From Granulosicoccus sp965214025 (lineage in GTDB: Bacteria > Pseudomonadota > Gammaproteobacteria > Granulosicoccales > Granulosicoccaceae), in NCBI GenBank assembly GCA_965214025.1, contig CBDCAW010000057.1, positions 62,001 to 126,000 on the forward strand: 64,000 nucleotides of DNA, in the 5' to 3' direction. The notes beneath the pieces are model-generated. The model was not told where the DNA came from. It saw only the letters and a list, made by a program, of their open reading frames with translations, and made no database searches. The translations under genes were made by a program, and so were the position numbers. Below are positions 1 to 8,799 of this stretch, one piece after another (the stretch's first letter is position 1; the number at the start of each line of letters is the position of its first letter).

Positions 1-925
1 GGGCACCGAGTTTCATGAAGGTCAGGCAGTTCGCCGTCAGCGAGAAGATATGGTAGAGCGGTAGCGCCGTGATGATGATCTCGCTGCCTTCGGTCAGCTT
101 CGAGGTGCTCAGCCAGGTGTAGGCCTGAGTGATGTTGGCGACCATGTTGCCGTGCGTGAGCATCGCACCCTTGGCCACGCCGGTGGTGCCCCCGGTGTAT
201 TGGAGGAACGCGAGATCATCGCGGGAAGGGTTGGCCACGGCCCGTGACAGCCGGCTGCCGTCGCCGAGCACCGTCTTGAAATCGATGGCCTGCGGCAGGT
301 TGTAGCGAGGCACCAGCTTCTTGACGTGGCGAATCACCAGGTTCACCAGCACCGATTTCGGCCAGTCGAGCAGGTCGCCGAAGCGGGTGACGATGACGTG
401 CTTGACATCGGTTTCGGCCACAACTTTCTCCACCGTGCCGGCGAAGGCCTCGATGACCAGGATGGCCACGGCTCCGGAGTCCTGTAGCTGGTGCTTCAGT
501 TCCCGCTCGGTGTAGAGCGGATTGGTATTGACCACCACCAGCCCGGCGCGTAGCGCACCGAACACCGCCACCGGGTATTGCAGCACGTTGGGCATCATGA
601 TCGCGATACGCTCACCCGCTTTCAGGCCGGCTTCGTGTTGCAGCCAGGCGGCGAAGTCTGCCGTCAGGCTGTCCAGTTCGGCGAAGCTGATGGACTTGCC
701 CAGGTTGTTGAAAGACGGGCGCTCGGCAAAGCGTTCCACCACCTCGTCGAAGATCGCGTTGACCGATTCGCAATCCGAGGTATCGACCTCTGCCGGCATG
801 CCGGGCGGATAGGAGGCGAGCCACGGTTTCTGTGCGTTCACAGGGCCGGACGGGGGGCCGGACGGGGGGCCGGACGGGGGGCCGGACGGGGAGCCGGACA
901 GGTTTTCGGATTCGGTGTTTTCCAT
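1..925 (-). CDS. fadD: Long-chain acyl-CoA ligase, N-terminal part (cut by window edge)
   Basis: Adenylate-forming enzyme that activates fatty acids to acyl-CoA for beta-oxidation. Only the first ~308 codons are in the window; the 3' end runs off at base 1. Read on the minus strand, the last visible residues (ITALPLYHIFSLTANCLTFM) match the conserved FadD segment between the AMP-binding motifs. The ATG at 925 is preceded by a strong GAGGAGG ribosome site. The first ~25 residues are unusual: after MENTESENL comes a (SGPP)n low-complexity stretch from a 12-bp tandem repeat, before the normal FadD N-terminus (KPWLASYPPGMP). The ychJ gene ends 12 bp upstream on the same strand, so the two are probably co-transcribed. 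Confidence 0.88.
   Translation of the reverse strand, partial: MENTESENLSGSPSGPPSGPPSGPPSGPVNAQKPWLASYPPGMPAEVDTSDCESVNAIFDEVVERFAERPSFNNLGKSISFAELDSLTADFAAWLQHEAGLKAGERIAIMMPNVLQYPVAVFGALRAGLVVVNTNPLYTERELKHQLQDSGAVAILVIEAFAGTVEKVVAETDVKHVIVTRFGDLLDWPKSVLVNLVIRHVKKLVPRYNLPQAIDFKTVLGDGSRLSRAVANPSRDDLAFLQYTGGTTGVAKGAMLTHGNMVANITQAYTWLSTSKLTEGSEIIITALPLYHIFSLTANCLTFMKLGA
845..899. repeat. 12-bp tandem repeat in the fadD 5' end
   Basis: Four consecutive 12-bp units (GCCGGACGGGGG on the plus strand; the last unit has a one-base change) and a partial fifth. Read from fadD on minus they encode repeated Ser-Gly-Pro-Pro. The unit is a multiple of three, so gain or loss of copies keeps the frame. Confidence 0.9.
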
Positions 926-937
926 CGGCCTACCTCC

Positions 938-1435
938 TCAGGCGGCTTGTCCGCAGCAACGCTTGAACTTCTTGCCGCTGCCGCAGCCACAGGGCTCGTT
1001 ACGGCCCTGTTTGGGTGTGTCGCGCTGGAACTGCTCGATTCGGGGCATATCGGCATCCTTGAAGAACCACTGACCGTGATATTTCTCGAAAACGCCGACC
1101 TCATGATGCGTATGGCGACGCTTGTCGGCATCGCGGTAGTGCGCCATGAATTCTATACGCCCCTCGGAATCATCGGCCAGACCACCGGTCACCTTCATGA
1201 TATCGAGCTCCAGCCAGTCTGACTCTCGTGCCCAGCGTGCGGTGGCTGCCTCATCGATCGCGGTGCGGGTGCTCGGATGATGTGTTTTCAGGATGAAGCT
1301 CATGTTGCCGATCACGTGAGCGGTGTACCGGGCACGCATCAGAGCTTCGGCGGTGGTAGCGTTGACGTTGCCGTCGATGTACGGCAGGCAGCAGTCCGCC
1401 AGTAATCGACTGGAACCGCAAGGGCAGGGCGACAT
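938..1435 (-). CDS. ychJ: YchJ-family SEC-C motif protein
   Basis: 165-residue protein of the YchJ/UPF0225 family. It begins with a Cys-rich SEC-C type motif (CPCGS, residues 4-8) and ends with a second one (CGCGSGKKFKRCC), both expected to bind zinc; an NTF2-like middle domain lies between them (AEALMRARYTAHV...WFFKDADMPRI). Length matches the family. The molecular role of YchJ is not established. It lies just upstream of fadD on the same strand, with 12 bp between the genes. Confidence 0.9.
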   Translation of the reverse strand: MSPCPCGSSRLLADCCLPYIDGNVNATTAEALMRARYTAHVIGNMSFILKTHHPSTRTAIDEAATARWARESDWLELDIMKVTGGLADDSEGRIEFMAHYRDADKRRHTHHEVGVFEKYHGQWFFKDADMPRIEQFQRDTPKQGRNEPCGCGSGKKFKRCCGQAA

Positions 1436-1646
1436 GTCCGGATCCTGTACTGATGAAAGGTGTCAGTGCCGGTCCGTCGATCAGCGCGAAAACAGGAGTG
1501 ATCGACAGGTGGGCAGTGGCGTCGGCCGACAAGTGTAACCTGAGCGGGCGTCTCGCCAGACACAGCCTGACGACAGCGGCTGACGGTGTGGTGCGGCAAT
1601 GGTCGGGGCCCTGGCCGCCATCGCCCGCGCCCGTGGCCGGTTCTCG

Positions 1647-2036
1647 TCAGTGCAGGGTACGCGCGTCAGCTTCATCATCACGGGTCGGCGGGTGCCCGTA
1701 GACCCGGTGGCCTTCGCCATCGCGCATGTAGGGGAAACTCACGCGTAGCAAGCCGTGCCCGAGCATCGTGACGCAGGCGGTGTCGCGGAATTCGGCATGG
1801 TTGGTGAACTCGAAGCGGTAGTCGCGCCGCCACAGGGCATGGCCTCGCGCGGAGCGAGCCGGCCGCAGGCGATCCAGCGCCACGCTCTGGTCCAGGAACT
1901 GGACCTGCTGTCGGTCGCAGGCACGGCGCGCGTGTTCCACCGCCAGTTCACGGGCGCGCGCAGACGTCCACCAAAAACCCAAACCGGCCAGCGGTAAGGC
2001 CACGAACAGCAGCTGCCAAAGGATGTTGCCAGTCAT
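1647..2036 (-). CDS. DUF3301 membrane-anchored protein
   Basis: 129 residues. One N-terminal membrane segment (about residues 6-24, LWQLLFVALPLAGLGFWW) is followed by a soluble domain with the family signature: ARARELAVEHARRACDRQQVQFLDQSVAL, then RRDYRFEFTN. This matches DUF3301, found in many gammaproteobacteria with no known function. It faces away from the DUF1244 gene; the 137 bp between their starts probably holds divergent promoters. About 210 bp separate it from ychJ, in which I see no gene. Confidence 0.8.
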   Translation of the reverse strand: MTGNILWQLLFVALPLAGLGFWWTSARARELAVEHARRACDRQQVQFLDQSVALDRLRPARSARGHALWRRDYRFEFTNHAEFRDTACVTMLGHGLLRVSFPYMRDGEGHRVYGHPPTRDDEADARTLH

Positions 2037-2173
2037 TGAAGGTTCATCAGAGGTTCATGTGAGGGGCGGTTTGCCACGTGGCCCTTGTCGAATCACGGCA
2101 CGACCCGCGAACCCGGACACCTTACAATGAGGGTGTTTCGCGATATCGCAATCTATCCTGCAGGAGCCGCAAC

Positions 2174-2484
<311 letters not shown>

Positions 2485-2485
<1 letters not shown>

Positions 2486-3057
2486 TGAACACGATCCGCG
2501 GGCTGCCGGAGTTCGTTCGCAAGCGTCTGATGGCCGGGCCCCGCCTGGTCGTCTGCATCGGTGAATCGCTGGGCGAGCGGATCGGGGCCTTCCAGGTCGA
2601 GCCTGGCAATGATGACAGTCACCGGCCTGTGACCACCTCGATGCCGCGGTACTGCCATGCGCTCACGGTGCACGACGCGGCTCGCCAGCACGCCGCTGCC
2701 ATGGAGCAGGCACTCGGGCCAGTCGCCGCGCTAATGAGCCTCAGCGACGAGGTTGCCGCTGACGAGGTTGCCGGTAGGCAGAACACCGATCTCGTGCTCG
2801 GCGAAGCCTGTCGTCATTTTCCGGCCGGATTGTTCGTCGAGCTACGCCACGAGAGCGAAAGCCCGGAGGTGGCGATGCAGGCCGCCACCCGCCTGTTCGC
2901 GTTCGGCCTGCGTCGCGTCGGCAGCCTGCAGGTGTCGAGCCGGCGGTACAGCTGGTACGAATACAGCCTCAAAGACTACAAGCCGGCCCCCGACTGGCTG
3001 AACGCACGCTTCTGGGCCAATCCCGAACGTTTCGACGTTCACGACGAAGAGAGCTGA
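2485..3057 (+). CDS. DUF6231 family protein
   Basis: 190 residues, function unknown. The C-terminal block (SLKDYKPAPDWLNARFWANP) is the hallmark of DUF6231 proteins, which sit beside DUF1244 genes in Pseudomonas and relatives. The middle contains a methyltransferase-like hydrophobic strand (RLVVCIGESLGERIG), but no clear SAM-binding motif, so I do not assign an activity. Residues near 88-97 contain a duplicated ADEVA from a 15-bp tandem repeat at 2746-2775. It overlaps the preceding stop by one base. Confidence 0.7.
2746..2775. repeat. 15-bp tandem duplication inside the DUF6231 gene
   Basis: Two adjacent 15-bp units starting GACGAGGTTGCCG differ at one position and add one extra Asp-Glu-Val-Ala-Gly/Ala to the protein. 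Frame is preserved. Confidence 0.85.
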
Positions 3058-3284
3058 TGCTCGAAACCCCGACCGCTCCCATCAAGTGAACAGGGGCGGT
3101 GCCGCTTTGTGCACGATGGTGTGCTTGTTCACAAATATGGTGTACGGTTGCATGGTGGGTCTCGCTCGCTGTCACGCACCGTGGGAATCGCGCTCGTGGG
3201 TGTGCCTGACTGACCGACTGAGTCTTTGCCCGTGAGCTTGCTTGCGAACCTGAACACCGCAACGAATCTGATCCGGAGGCCCGT

Positions 3285-4325
3285 GTGGGCGCGATAGAAA
3301 TTACCGAACTGCTCGGCGACGGCATCGGGCCCGAATTGGCTGAATCCATCCATGCCGTGGCCGATTCCCTACCCATCGATCTCGTGTTCAAGCCGGTCGA
3401 CTGGAGCTTGCCCAACCGCGAGGCCATCGGCGACACGGCAGCGATCGATGAGGCCGAGGAGGCCATGCGGCGAACCCGCCTGGCGGTGAAGTACCCGACC
3501 ATCACCGCCGCGCGCAGCCCGAACGCACTGATCCGCCGGCGTCTGGATTTCAGCGTCATCTACCGGCCGGCCATCGCCATCAAGGGTATTCACTCCAACT
3601 TCAAGGAGAATGTGAACCTGCATATCGTGCGAATCGCCACCGGCGGCACCTATGAAGATCCCGGGCAGCTGGTGGGCAAGGATGCGGCCGTGTCGTTGCG
3701 CATGGTCGAGCGCAAGCCGTGCCAGCAGGCGGCGAAGTTCGCGTTCGAGCTGGCACGCAAGAAGGGCATGACCTACGGCACCCGCAACTACACGATGACC
3801 TCCTCGTCCAAGCATACGGTGCAGCGCGTCACCGATGGCCTGTTCGAATCGGTGGTCACCGATGTGCACAAGGACTTCAAGGACGTCACTCATCACGTCG
3901 AGTTGTTCGATGCCCTGCTTGCCAAGATCATTCTCGATCCGTCTGCCTTCGAGGTCGTGCTGGTACTGAACGAGTACGGCGACTTCCTTTCCGACATGGC
4001 ATCGGGCCTGGTCGGAAGTCTCGGTACCGGTGCCAGTGGCAACTACTCGTTCACCGACGACAACGAGGTCGAGATCGCGATGTTCGACCCTTCCGGCGGC
4101 ACCGCACCCGACATCGCCGGCAAGAACATCGCCAACCCGGCGGCCGTGATGCTGTCGTTCGGCATGTTGCTCGATCATATCGATCGCTACGATCTCGGTC
4201 ATGCCCTGCGACTGAGCCTGCTGGGTGCCATCGAACGCGGCGATGCCACGCGCGATCTGGGCGGCAAGCTCAACACTGATGAATTCACCCGCGTCGTCAT
4301 CGACGGGCTGCAGGAACACCTGTAG
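3285..4325 (+). CDS. Isocitrate/isopropylmalate dehydrogenase-family enzyme, probable isocitrate dehydrogenase
   Basis: 346-residue beta-decarboxylating dehydrogenase. GTG start with GGAGG 8 bp upstream. Visible family marks: GDGIGPE near residue 11, the substrate-binding S-x-N-x-x-x-R region (RSPNALIRRR, residues 77-86), the catalytic region KHTVQRVTDGLF (~176-187), the metal-binding segment NEYGDFLSD (229-237) and TAPDIAGKNIANPA. It departs from usual NAD-IDH or LeuB sequences: the normal RENTEG-x-Y motif reads RIATGGTY, and the usual HGSAPDIAG reads SGGTAPDIAG. Its place 63 bp before sucA suggests it makes 2-oxoglutarate for the next enzyme. Substrate and NAD/NADP preference are inferred, not shown. 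Confidence 0.72.
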   Translation: MGAIEITELLGDGIGPELAESIHAVADSLPIDLVFKPVDWSLPNREAIGDTAAIDEAEEAMRRTRLAVKYPTITAARSPNALIRRRLDFSVIYRPAIAIKGIHSNFKENVNLHIVRIATGGTYEDPGQLVGKDAAVSLRMVERKPCQQAAKFAFELARKKGMTYGTRNYTMTSSSKHTVQRVTDGLFESVVTDVHKDFKDVTHHVELFDALLAKIILDPSAFEVVLVLNEYGDFLSDMASGLVGSLGTGASGNYSFTDDNEVEIAMFDPSGGTAPDIAGKNIANPAAVMLSFGMLLDHIDRYDLGHALRLSLLGAIERGDATRDLGGKLNTDEFTRVVIDGLQEHL

Positions 4326-4388
4326 CAACATCGGGCGTACCGCTCGCCCGCGGGTCGTCGATGCACGAAACACACACAGGCTGCAAAA

Positions 4389-7244
4389 ATGAGTTCGATG
4401 AAGTCCGAACGTGAAGCATCGCTGTTCTCCGGCGGCAGCTCACCCTACCTTGAAGCGCAGTACGAGCAATTCCTGCGTGACCCCGAATCGGTCGACGACA
4501 GCTGGCGCAGTCATTTCGAGCAGTTGCCCCAGGTCAACGGGGGTGGTCCCGAGGCCTTTCATTCCGAGGTGCGCGATACGTTCGCGAGGCATGCCAAGCG
4601 GGCAGGGCGAGGGTCTCCCGATGGCGCTGCCGCCGGCGGTAACATCTCCGGCGAGCAGCAACTCAAGCAGATCTTCGTCACCCAGCTCATCAATGCGTAC
4701 CGCGTGCGTGGTCACCAGCTGTCGAAGACGGATCCGCTGGGCAAGGAGTCCACCGCGCTGGTGCGGGAAGTTCAGTTGCACGAGAACGGTCTGTCGGAGG
4801 CTGATCTGGACACCGTCTTCAAGACACCATCGCTCGAAGGCGTCGACGAGGCGCCGCTGCGCGACATCATCGCGCACCTGCGCAAGTGCTACTGCGGCAG
4901 CATCGGCTACGAGTTCATGTATGTCGACCACACGCAACAGAAGCACTGGCTGCAGGAGCGCATCGAGAAGGTGGCCTCTGCACCGAAGCTTGCCGAGGAA
5001 GATCGCCGCTGGATTCTCAGGCGCGTGACGGCTGCGGAGAGCATGGAACGGCATCTCGGCTCACGCTACGTCGGCCAGAAGCGGTTTTCGCTCGAAGGCG
5101 CCGAAAGTTTCATCGTCATCATGAGCGAACTGGTGCGCCGTGCCGGCGCCGCCGGTGTGCGCGACATGGTCATCGGCATGGCGCATCGGGGCCGGTTGAA
5201 CGTTCTGGTCAACATCCTGGGCAAGAACCCGGCGGAGCTGTTCGAGGAATTCGAAGGCAAGCACGACGAGAGCCTGTCGTCCGGTGACGTCAAATACCAC
5301 CAGGGCTTCTCATCGGACATCCGTACCGAAAGTGGTCACATGCACCTGGCGCTGGCGTTCAACCCGTCGCATCTGGAAATCGTCTCACCGGTGGTAGAGG
5401 GTTCGGTACGTTCGCGGCAGGATCGCTACCGCGACAGGGACGGAGATCTGGTCATCCCGATCGCGATTCACGGCGATGCCGCGTTCGCCGGGCAGGGTGT
5501 GGTCATGGAAACCTTCAACATGGCAGATTCGCGCGGTTTCTCGACCAAGGGAACCGTGCACATCATCATCAACAATCAGATCGGCTTCACCACCAGCAAT
5601 GTCGTGGATGCCCGTTCCACGTTGTATGCCAGCGATGTGGCGAAGATGATCAACGCGCCGATATTCCACGTCAACGGCGACGACCCCGAAGCGGTGTTCT
5701 TCGTCACGCAGCTGGCGCTGGACTTCCGCATGCAGTTCAAGCGCGACGTGGTGATCGATCTGGTCTGCTACCGGCGTCATGGTCACAACGAGACCGACGA
5801 ACCGTCGGTCACACAGCCGATGATGTACCAGTCGGTGAAATCGCTCGCCACCACCCGCAAGATCTACGCGGACCGTCTGGTCGAAGCGGGCGTGGTCGAC
5901 AAGGACGAGCCTGACAAGATGGTGCGCGCGTACCGCGACGAACTCGACGATGGCCAGACGGTAGCGCCCGACGTGATCGAAGGTGTTGCCGAAGCTGTCG
6001 AGATGCATATCGACTGGAGCCTTTATCAGAACTCCGACTGGCGCACCGGCTACCAGTCCGACACTTCGGTAGACGACCTGCAGCTGCTGGGAACCGAGCT
6101 CACCACGATTCCCGATGGGCTGGCTCTGCATTCCCGGGTGCGCAAGCTCAACGAGGATCGACGCAAGATGACGGCCGGTGGCCTGGCCCTGGACTGGGGC
6201 TTCGCGGAAACACTCGCGTATGCAACGTTGCTGAGGGAAGGCTACTCCGTCAGGCTTTCGGGTCAGGACAGCGGCCGGGGCACCTTCTCGCACCGCCATG
6301 CGGTGCTGCACAACCAGAACCAGAACGGCGCGTACGTGCCCCTGCGAGAAATCAGAAGCAAGAACGGCGCGGGGTTTCTCGTGATCGATTCGGTACTGTC
6401 GGAGGAAGCCGTGCTGGCCTTCGAGTATGGCTATGCCACGGCCGACCCTCAGACGCTGGTCATCTGGGAGGCGCAGTTCGGTGACTTCGCCAACGGTGCG
6501 CAGGTCGTCATCGATCAGTTCATCAGCTCGGGCGAAACCAAGTGGGGCCGCCTGTGTGCCCTGACACTGCTGTTGCCGCACGGCTATGAAGGGCAGGGGC
6601 CGGAGCACTCGTCCGCTCGTATCGAACGCTTCATGCAACTGTGTGCCGAAGACAACATGCAGGTGGTGGTGCCGAGCACACCGGCGCAGAACTATCACAT
6701 GCTGCGCCGGCAGATGCTGCGACCGATGCGCAAGCCGCTGATCGTGATGTCACCCAAGAGCCTGCTGCGCCACCGCCTCGCGACCTCCTCTCTGGAAGAA
6801 CTGGCCGAGGGTTCGTTCCAGCCGGTGATCGGGGAGATCGACAAGATCGACGCGAAGAAGGTGAAGCGCCTCGTGTTCTGCAGCGGCAAGGTCTTCTACG
6901 ACATGCTCGAGGTCCGTCGGGAGAACGAGATGGACGACGTTGCGCTGGTCAGGCTCGAACAGCTCTATCCATTCCCCTACGAAGAGATGAGTGCCGCGAT
7001 CAAGACCTTCGGTCAGGCCAAGGCGATCGTGTGGTGTCAGGAAGAGCCACGGAATCAGGGCGCCTGGCGATCGAACCGGCATCGTATCGAACGTATCCTG
7101 CCCAAGGGTGTCAAGGATGTGGAATTTGCCGGGCGCGCGCCTTCGGCCTCCCCTGCCAGCGGTTACAACAACCAGCACCTGATCGAGCAGAAGCGCTTGG
7201 TGCGGGAAGCGCTGGGCCTCGAGCCGAATTCGCAGACTCGCTGA
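4389..7244 (+). CDS. sucA: 2-oxoglutarate dehydrogenase E1 component
   Basis: 951 residues, close to the ~930 typical of SucA. Thiamine-diphosphate-dependent E1 subunit of the cytoplasmic 2-oxoglutarate dehydrogenase complex. It has the E1o N-terminal peptide (SPYLEAQYEQFLRDP), the GMAHRGRLNVLVN motif, HGDAAFAGQGVVMET, the NNQIGFTT stretch, and the C-terminal transketolase-like part (RIERFMQLCAEDNMQVV...EEPRNQGAW). It is followed by sucB, lpd, sucC and sucD in the same direction. Confidence 0.97.
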   Translation: MSSMKSEREASLFSGGSSPYLEAQYEQFLRDPESVDDSWRSHFEQLPQVNGGGPEAFHSEVRDTFARHAKRAGRGSPDGAAAGGNISGEQQLKQIFVTQLINAYRVRGHQLSKTDPLGKESTALVREVQLHENGLSEADLDTVFKTPSLEGVDEAPLRDIIAHLRKCYCGSIGYEFMYVDHTQQKHWLQERIEKVASAPKLAEEDRRWILRRVTAAESMERHLGSRYVGQKRFSLEGAESFIVIMSELVRRAGAAGVRDMVIGMAHRGRLNVLVNILGKNPAELFEEFEGKHDESLSSGDVKYHQGFSSDIRTESGHMHLALAFNPSHLEIVSPVVEGSVRSRQDRYRDRDGDLVIPIAIHGDAAFAGQGVVMETFNMADSRGFSTKGTVHIIINNQIGFTTSNVVDARSTLYASDVAKMINAPIFHVNGDDPEAVFFVTQLALDFRMQFKRDVVIDLVCYRRHGHNETDEPSVTQPMMYQSVKSLATTRKIYADRLVEAGVVDKDEPDKMVRAYRDELDDGQTVAPDVIEGVAEAVEMHIDWSLYQNSDWRTGYQSDTSVDDLQLLGTELTTIPDGLALHSRVRKLNEDRRKMTAGGLALDWGFAETLAYATLLREGYSVRLSGQDSGRGTFSHRHAVLHNQNQNGAYVPLREIRSKNGAGFLVIDSVLSEEAVLAFEYGYATADPQTLVIWEAQFGDFANGAQVVIDQFISSGETKWGRLCALTLLLPHGYEGQGPEHSSARIERFMQLCAEDNMQVVVPSTPAQNYHMLRRQMLRPMRKPLIVMSPKSLLRHRLATSSLEELAEGSFQPVIGEIDKIDAKKVKRLVFCSGKVFYDMLEVRRENEMDDVALVRLEQLYPFPYEEMSAAIKTFGQAKAIVWCQEEPRNQGAWRSNRHRIERILPKGVKDVEFAGRAPSASPASGYNNQHLIEQKRLVREALGLEPNSQTR

Positions 7245-7302
7245 ACTTCCCTCAGCTTGCCACTCGATCCATTCAAATAAAAACCGATCAGGACACTTGC
7301 CG

Positions 7303-8715
7303 ATGAGCACAGAGATCAAGGTGCCGACGCTTCCAGAATCCATCGCCGATGCCACGGTGGTCACCTGGCACAAGCAGCCTGGAGATGCCATCACCCGCGA
7401 CGAGGTGGTGGTGGATATCGAGACCGACAAGGTGATGCTTGAAGTGCCGGCCTCCGAGGACGGGGTGCTCGGCAAGATCATCGAGGAGGAGGGTGCCACG
7501 GTCACGGCGCATCAGGTCATCGGCTCCATCGAGGCGGCGGGTGCCGGCGAAGCAGAGGATGATGGCGACGAAGCGGCGGCCGGGGATGAGCAGGTCACCG
7601 CGAAGGAGAGCAGCAGTGCCGAGGGTGCCGATGCCGACGATGCTTCCGACAGCGAGGCTGCGGATGACGATGACTCATCTGACGAATCTGCCGACGACGA
7701 CTCTGGCGGCGGCAAGAAAGGTGGCCAGACCAGTCCGGTGGTGCGCAAGCTGCTCGCGGAGCATGAGTTGTCGGCCTCGGACATCAGCGGTACCGGCAAG
7801 AACAACCGCATCACGAAGGCCGATGTCGAGAAGCACATTGCCGATCAGGCCGGTGGCAAGGACAAGGCGACGACCGGCGATGAGCAGGCCGAGGGCAAGA
7901 GCAATCGCTCGAACGTCGAGGCGAGCCCTGCAACGCCTGCCAGTGAAGTGAAGCCGGCAGAGGCGAAGGCGGCGTCCGCACCTGCCAGCGCCGACGCCGA
8001 CATGCCGGCCGGCGAGCGCACGGAGAAGCGGGTACCCATGTCGCGCCTGCGTGCCCGCATCGCCGAACGGCTGCTGGAGGCCTCGCAGACAACGGCCATG
8101 CTCACGACCTTCAACGAGGTCAACATGCAAGGCTTCATCGACCTGCGTAACCAGTACAAGGATGCCTTCGAGAAGGCGCATGGTGTCAAGCTTGGTTTCA
8201 TGTCGATCTTCATCAAGGCGGCTACCGAAGCCTTGAAGCGATACCCGGACATCAACGCCTCGATCGATGAGAAAGAGGTCGTGTATCACGGGTACTGTGA
8301 TGTGGGTGTGGCGGTGTCATCCGATCGTGGGCTGGTGGTGCCGGTGTTGCGCAATACGGAAAGCATGTCACTGGCCGACATGGAAAAGGCCATCGGTGAA
8401 TATGCCGGCAAGGCACGCGACGGCAAGCTTTCGATCGAGGACATGACCGGCGGTACCTTCACGGTATCCAACGGTGGTGTGTTCGGCTCCCTGCTGTCCA
8501 CGCCGATATTGAATCCGCCGCAGAGCGCGATTCTCGGCATGCATGCCACCCAGCCACGGCCGATCGCCGAGAATGGTCAGGTGGTGATTCGGCCGATGAT
8601 GTACATCGCCCTGTCGTACGATCATCGTATCGTCGATGGCAAGGGTGCTGTCAGTTTTCTGAAGACGATCAAGGAGCTGGTGGAAGATCCGGCTCGTATC
8701 GTCATGGAGCTATAG
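7303..8715 (+). CDS. sucB: Dihydrolipoyl succinyltransferase (E2 of 2-oxoglutarate dehydrogenase)
   Basis: 470 residues from ATG 7303; a TTG two codons upstream is a less likely start. N-terminal lipoyl domain with the lipoylated lysine in ETDKVMLE, then a long linker, a peripheral subunit-binding domain (SPVVRKLLAEHELSASDISGTG) and the catalytic domain ending with the SYDHRIVDG active-site motif. It is longer than E. coli SucB (405 aa) because the first linker is a ~60-residue strongly acidic Asp/Glu/Ser/Ala stretch and the second is Ala/Lys/Glu-rich. The acidic linker is the odd feature. Confidence 0.96.
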   Translation: MSTEIKVPTLPESIADATVVTWHKQPGDAITRDEVVVDIETDKVMLEVPASEDGVLGKIIEEEGATVTAHQVIGSIEAAGAGEAEDDGDEAAAGDEQVTAKESSSAEGADADDASDSEAADDDDSSDESADDDSGGGKKGGQTSPVVRKLLAEHELSASDISGTGKNNRITKADVEKHIADQAGGKDKATTGDEQAEGKSNRSNVEASPATPASEVKPAEAKAASAPASADADMPAGERTEKRVPMSRLRARIAERLLEASQTTAMLTTFNEVNMQGFIDLRNQYKDAFEKAHGVKLGFMSIFIKAATEALKRYPDINASIDEKEVVYHGYCDVGVAVSSDRGLVVPVLRNTESMSLADMEKAIGEYAGKARDGKLSIEDMTGGTFTVSNGGVFGSLLSTPILNPPQSAILGMHATQPRPIAENGQVVIRPMMYIALSYDHRIVDGKGAVSFLKTIKELVEDPARIVMEL

Positions 8716-8799
8716 TGGCCCTCACGACGCTGGCGCCACGCGGAGTACCACCGGCGGCTCTTTCCGAACCCGCTTTTGTCATGTGGAAGGACCACTGGA

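Noticed and set aside
578..1222. 214-residue plus-strand open frame with a GRGAGRGAG repeat
   Set aside because: It is antisense to fadD and ychJ, and its repeat is only the other-strand reading of the fadD 12-bp array. Both minus-strand genes have clear families and ribosome sites.
5385..6698. 437-residue minus-strand open frame inside sucA
   Set aside because: Shadow frame caused by high GC at the third codon position; sucA on plus is unambiguous. The same holds for the long antisense frames over lpd (8779-10152), the isocitrate dehydrogenase-like gene (3369-4373), algC (31739-33145), uvrD (54523-55515), the pseudo-receiver gene (43074-44399) and the sensor kinase (59883-61166).
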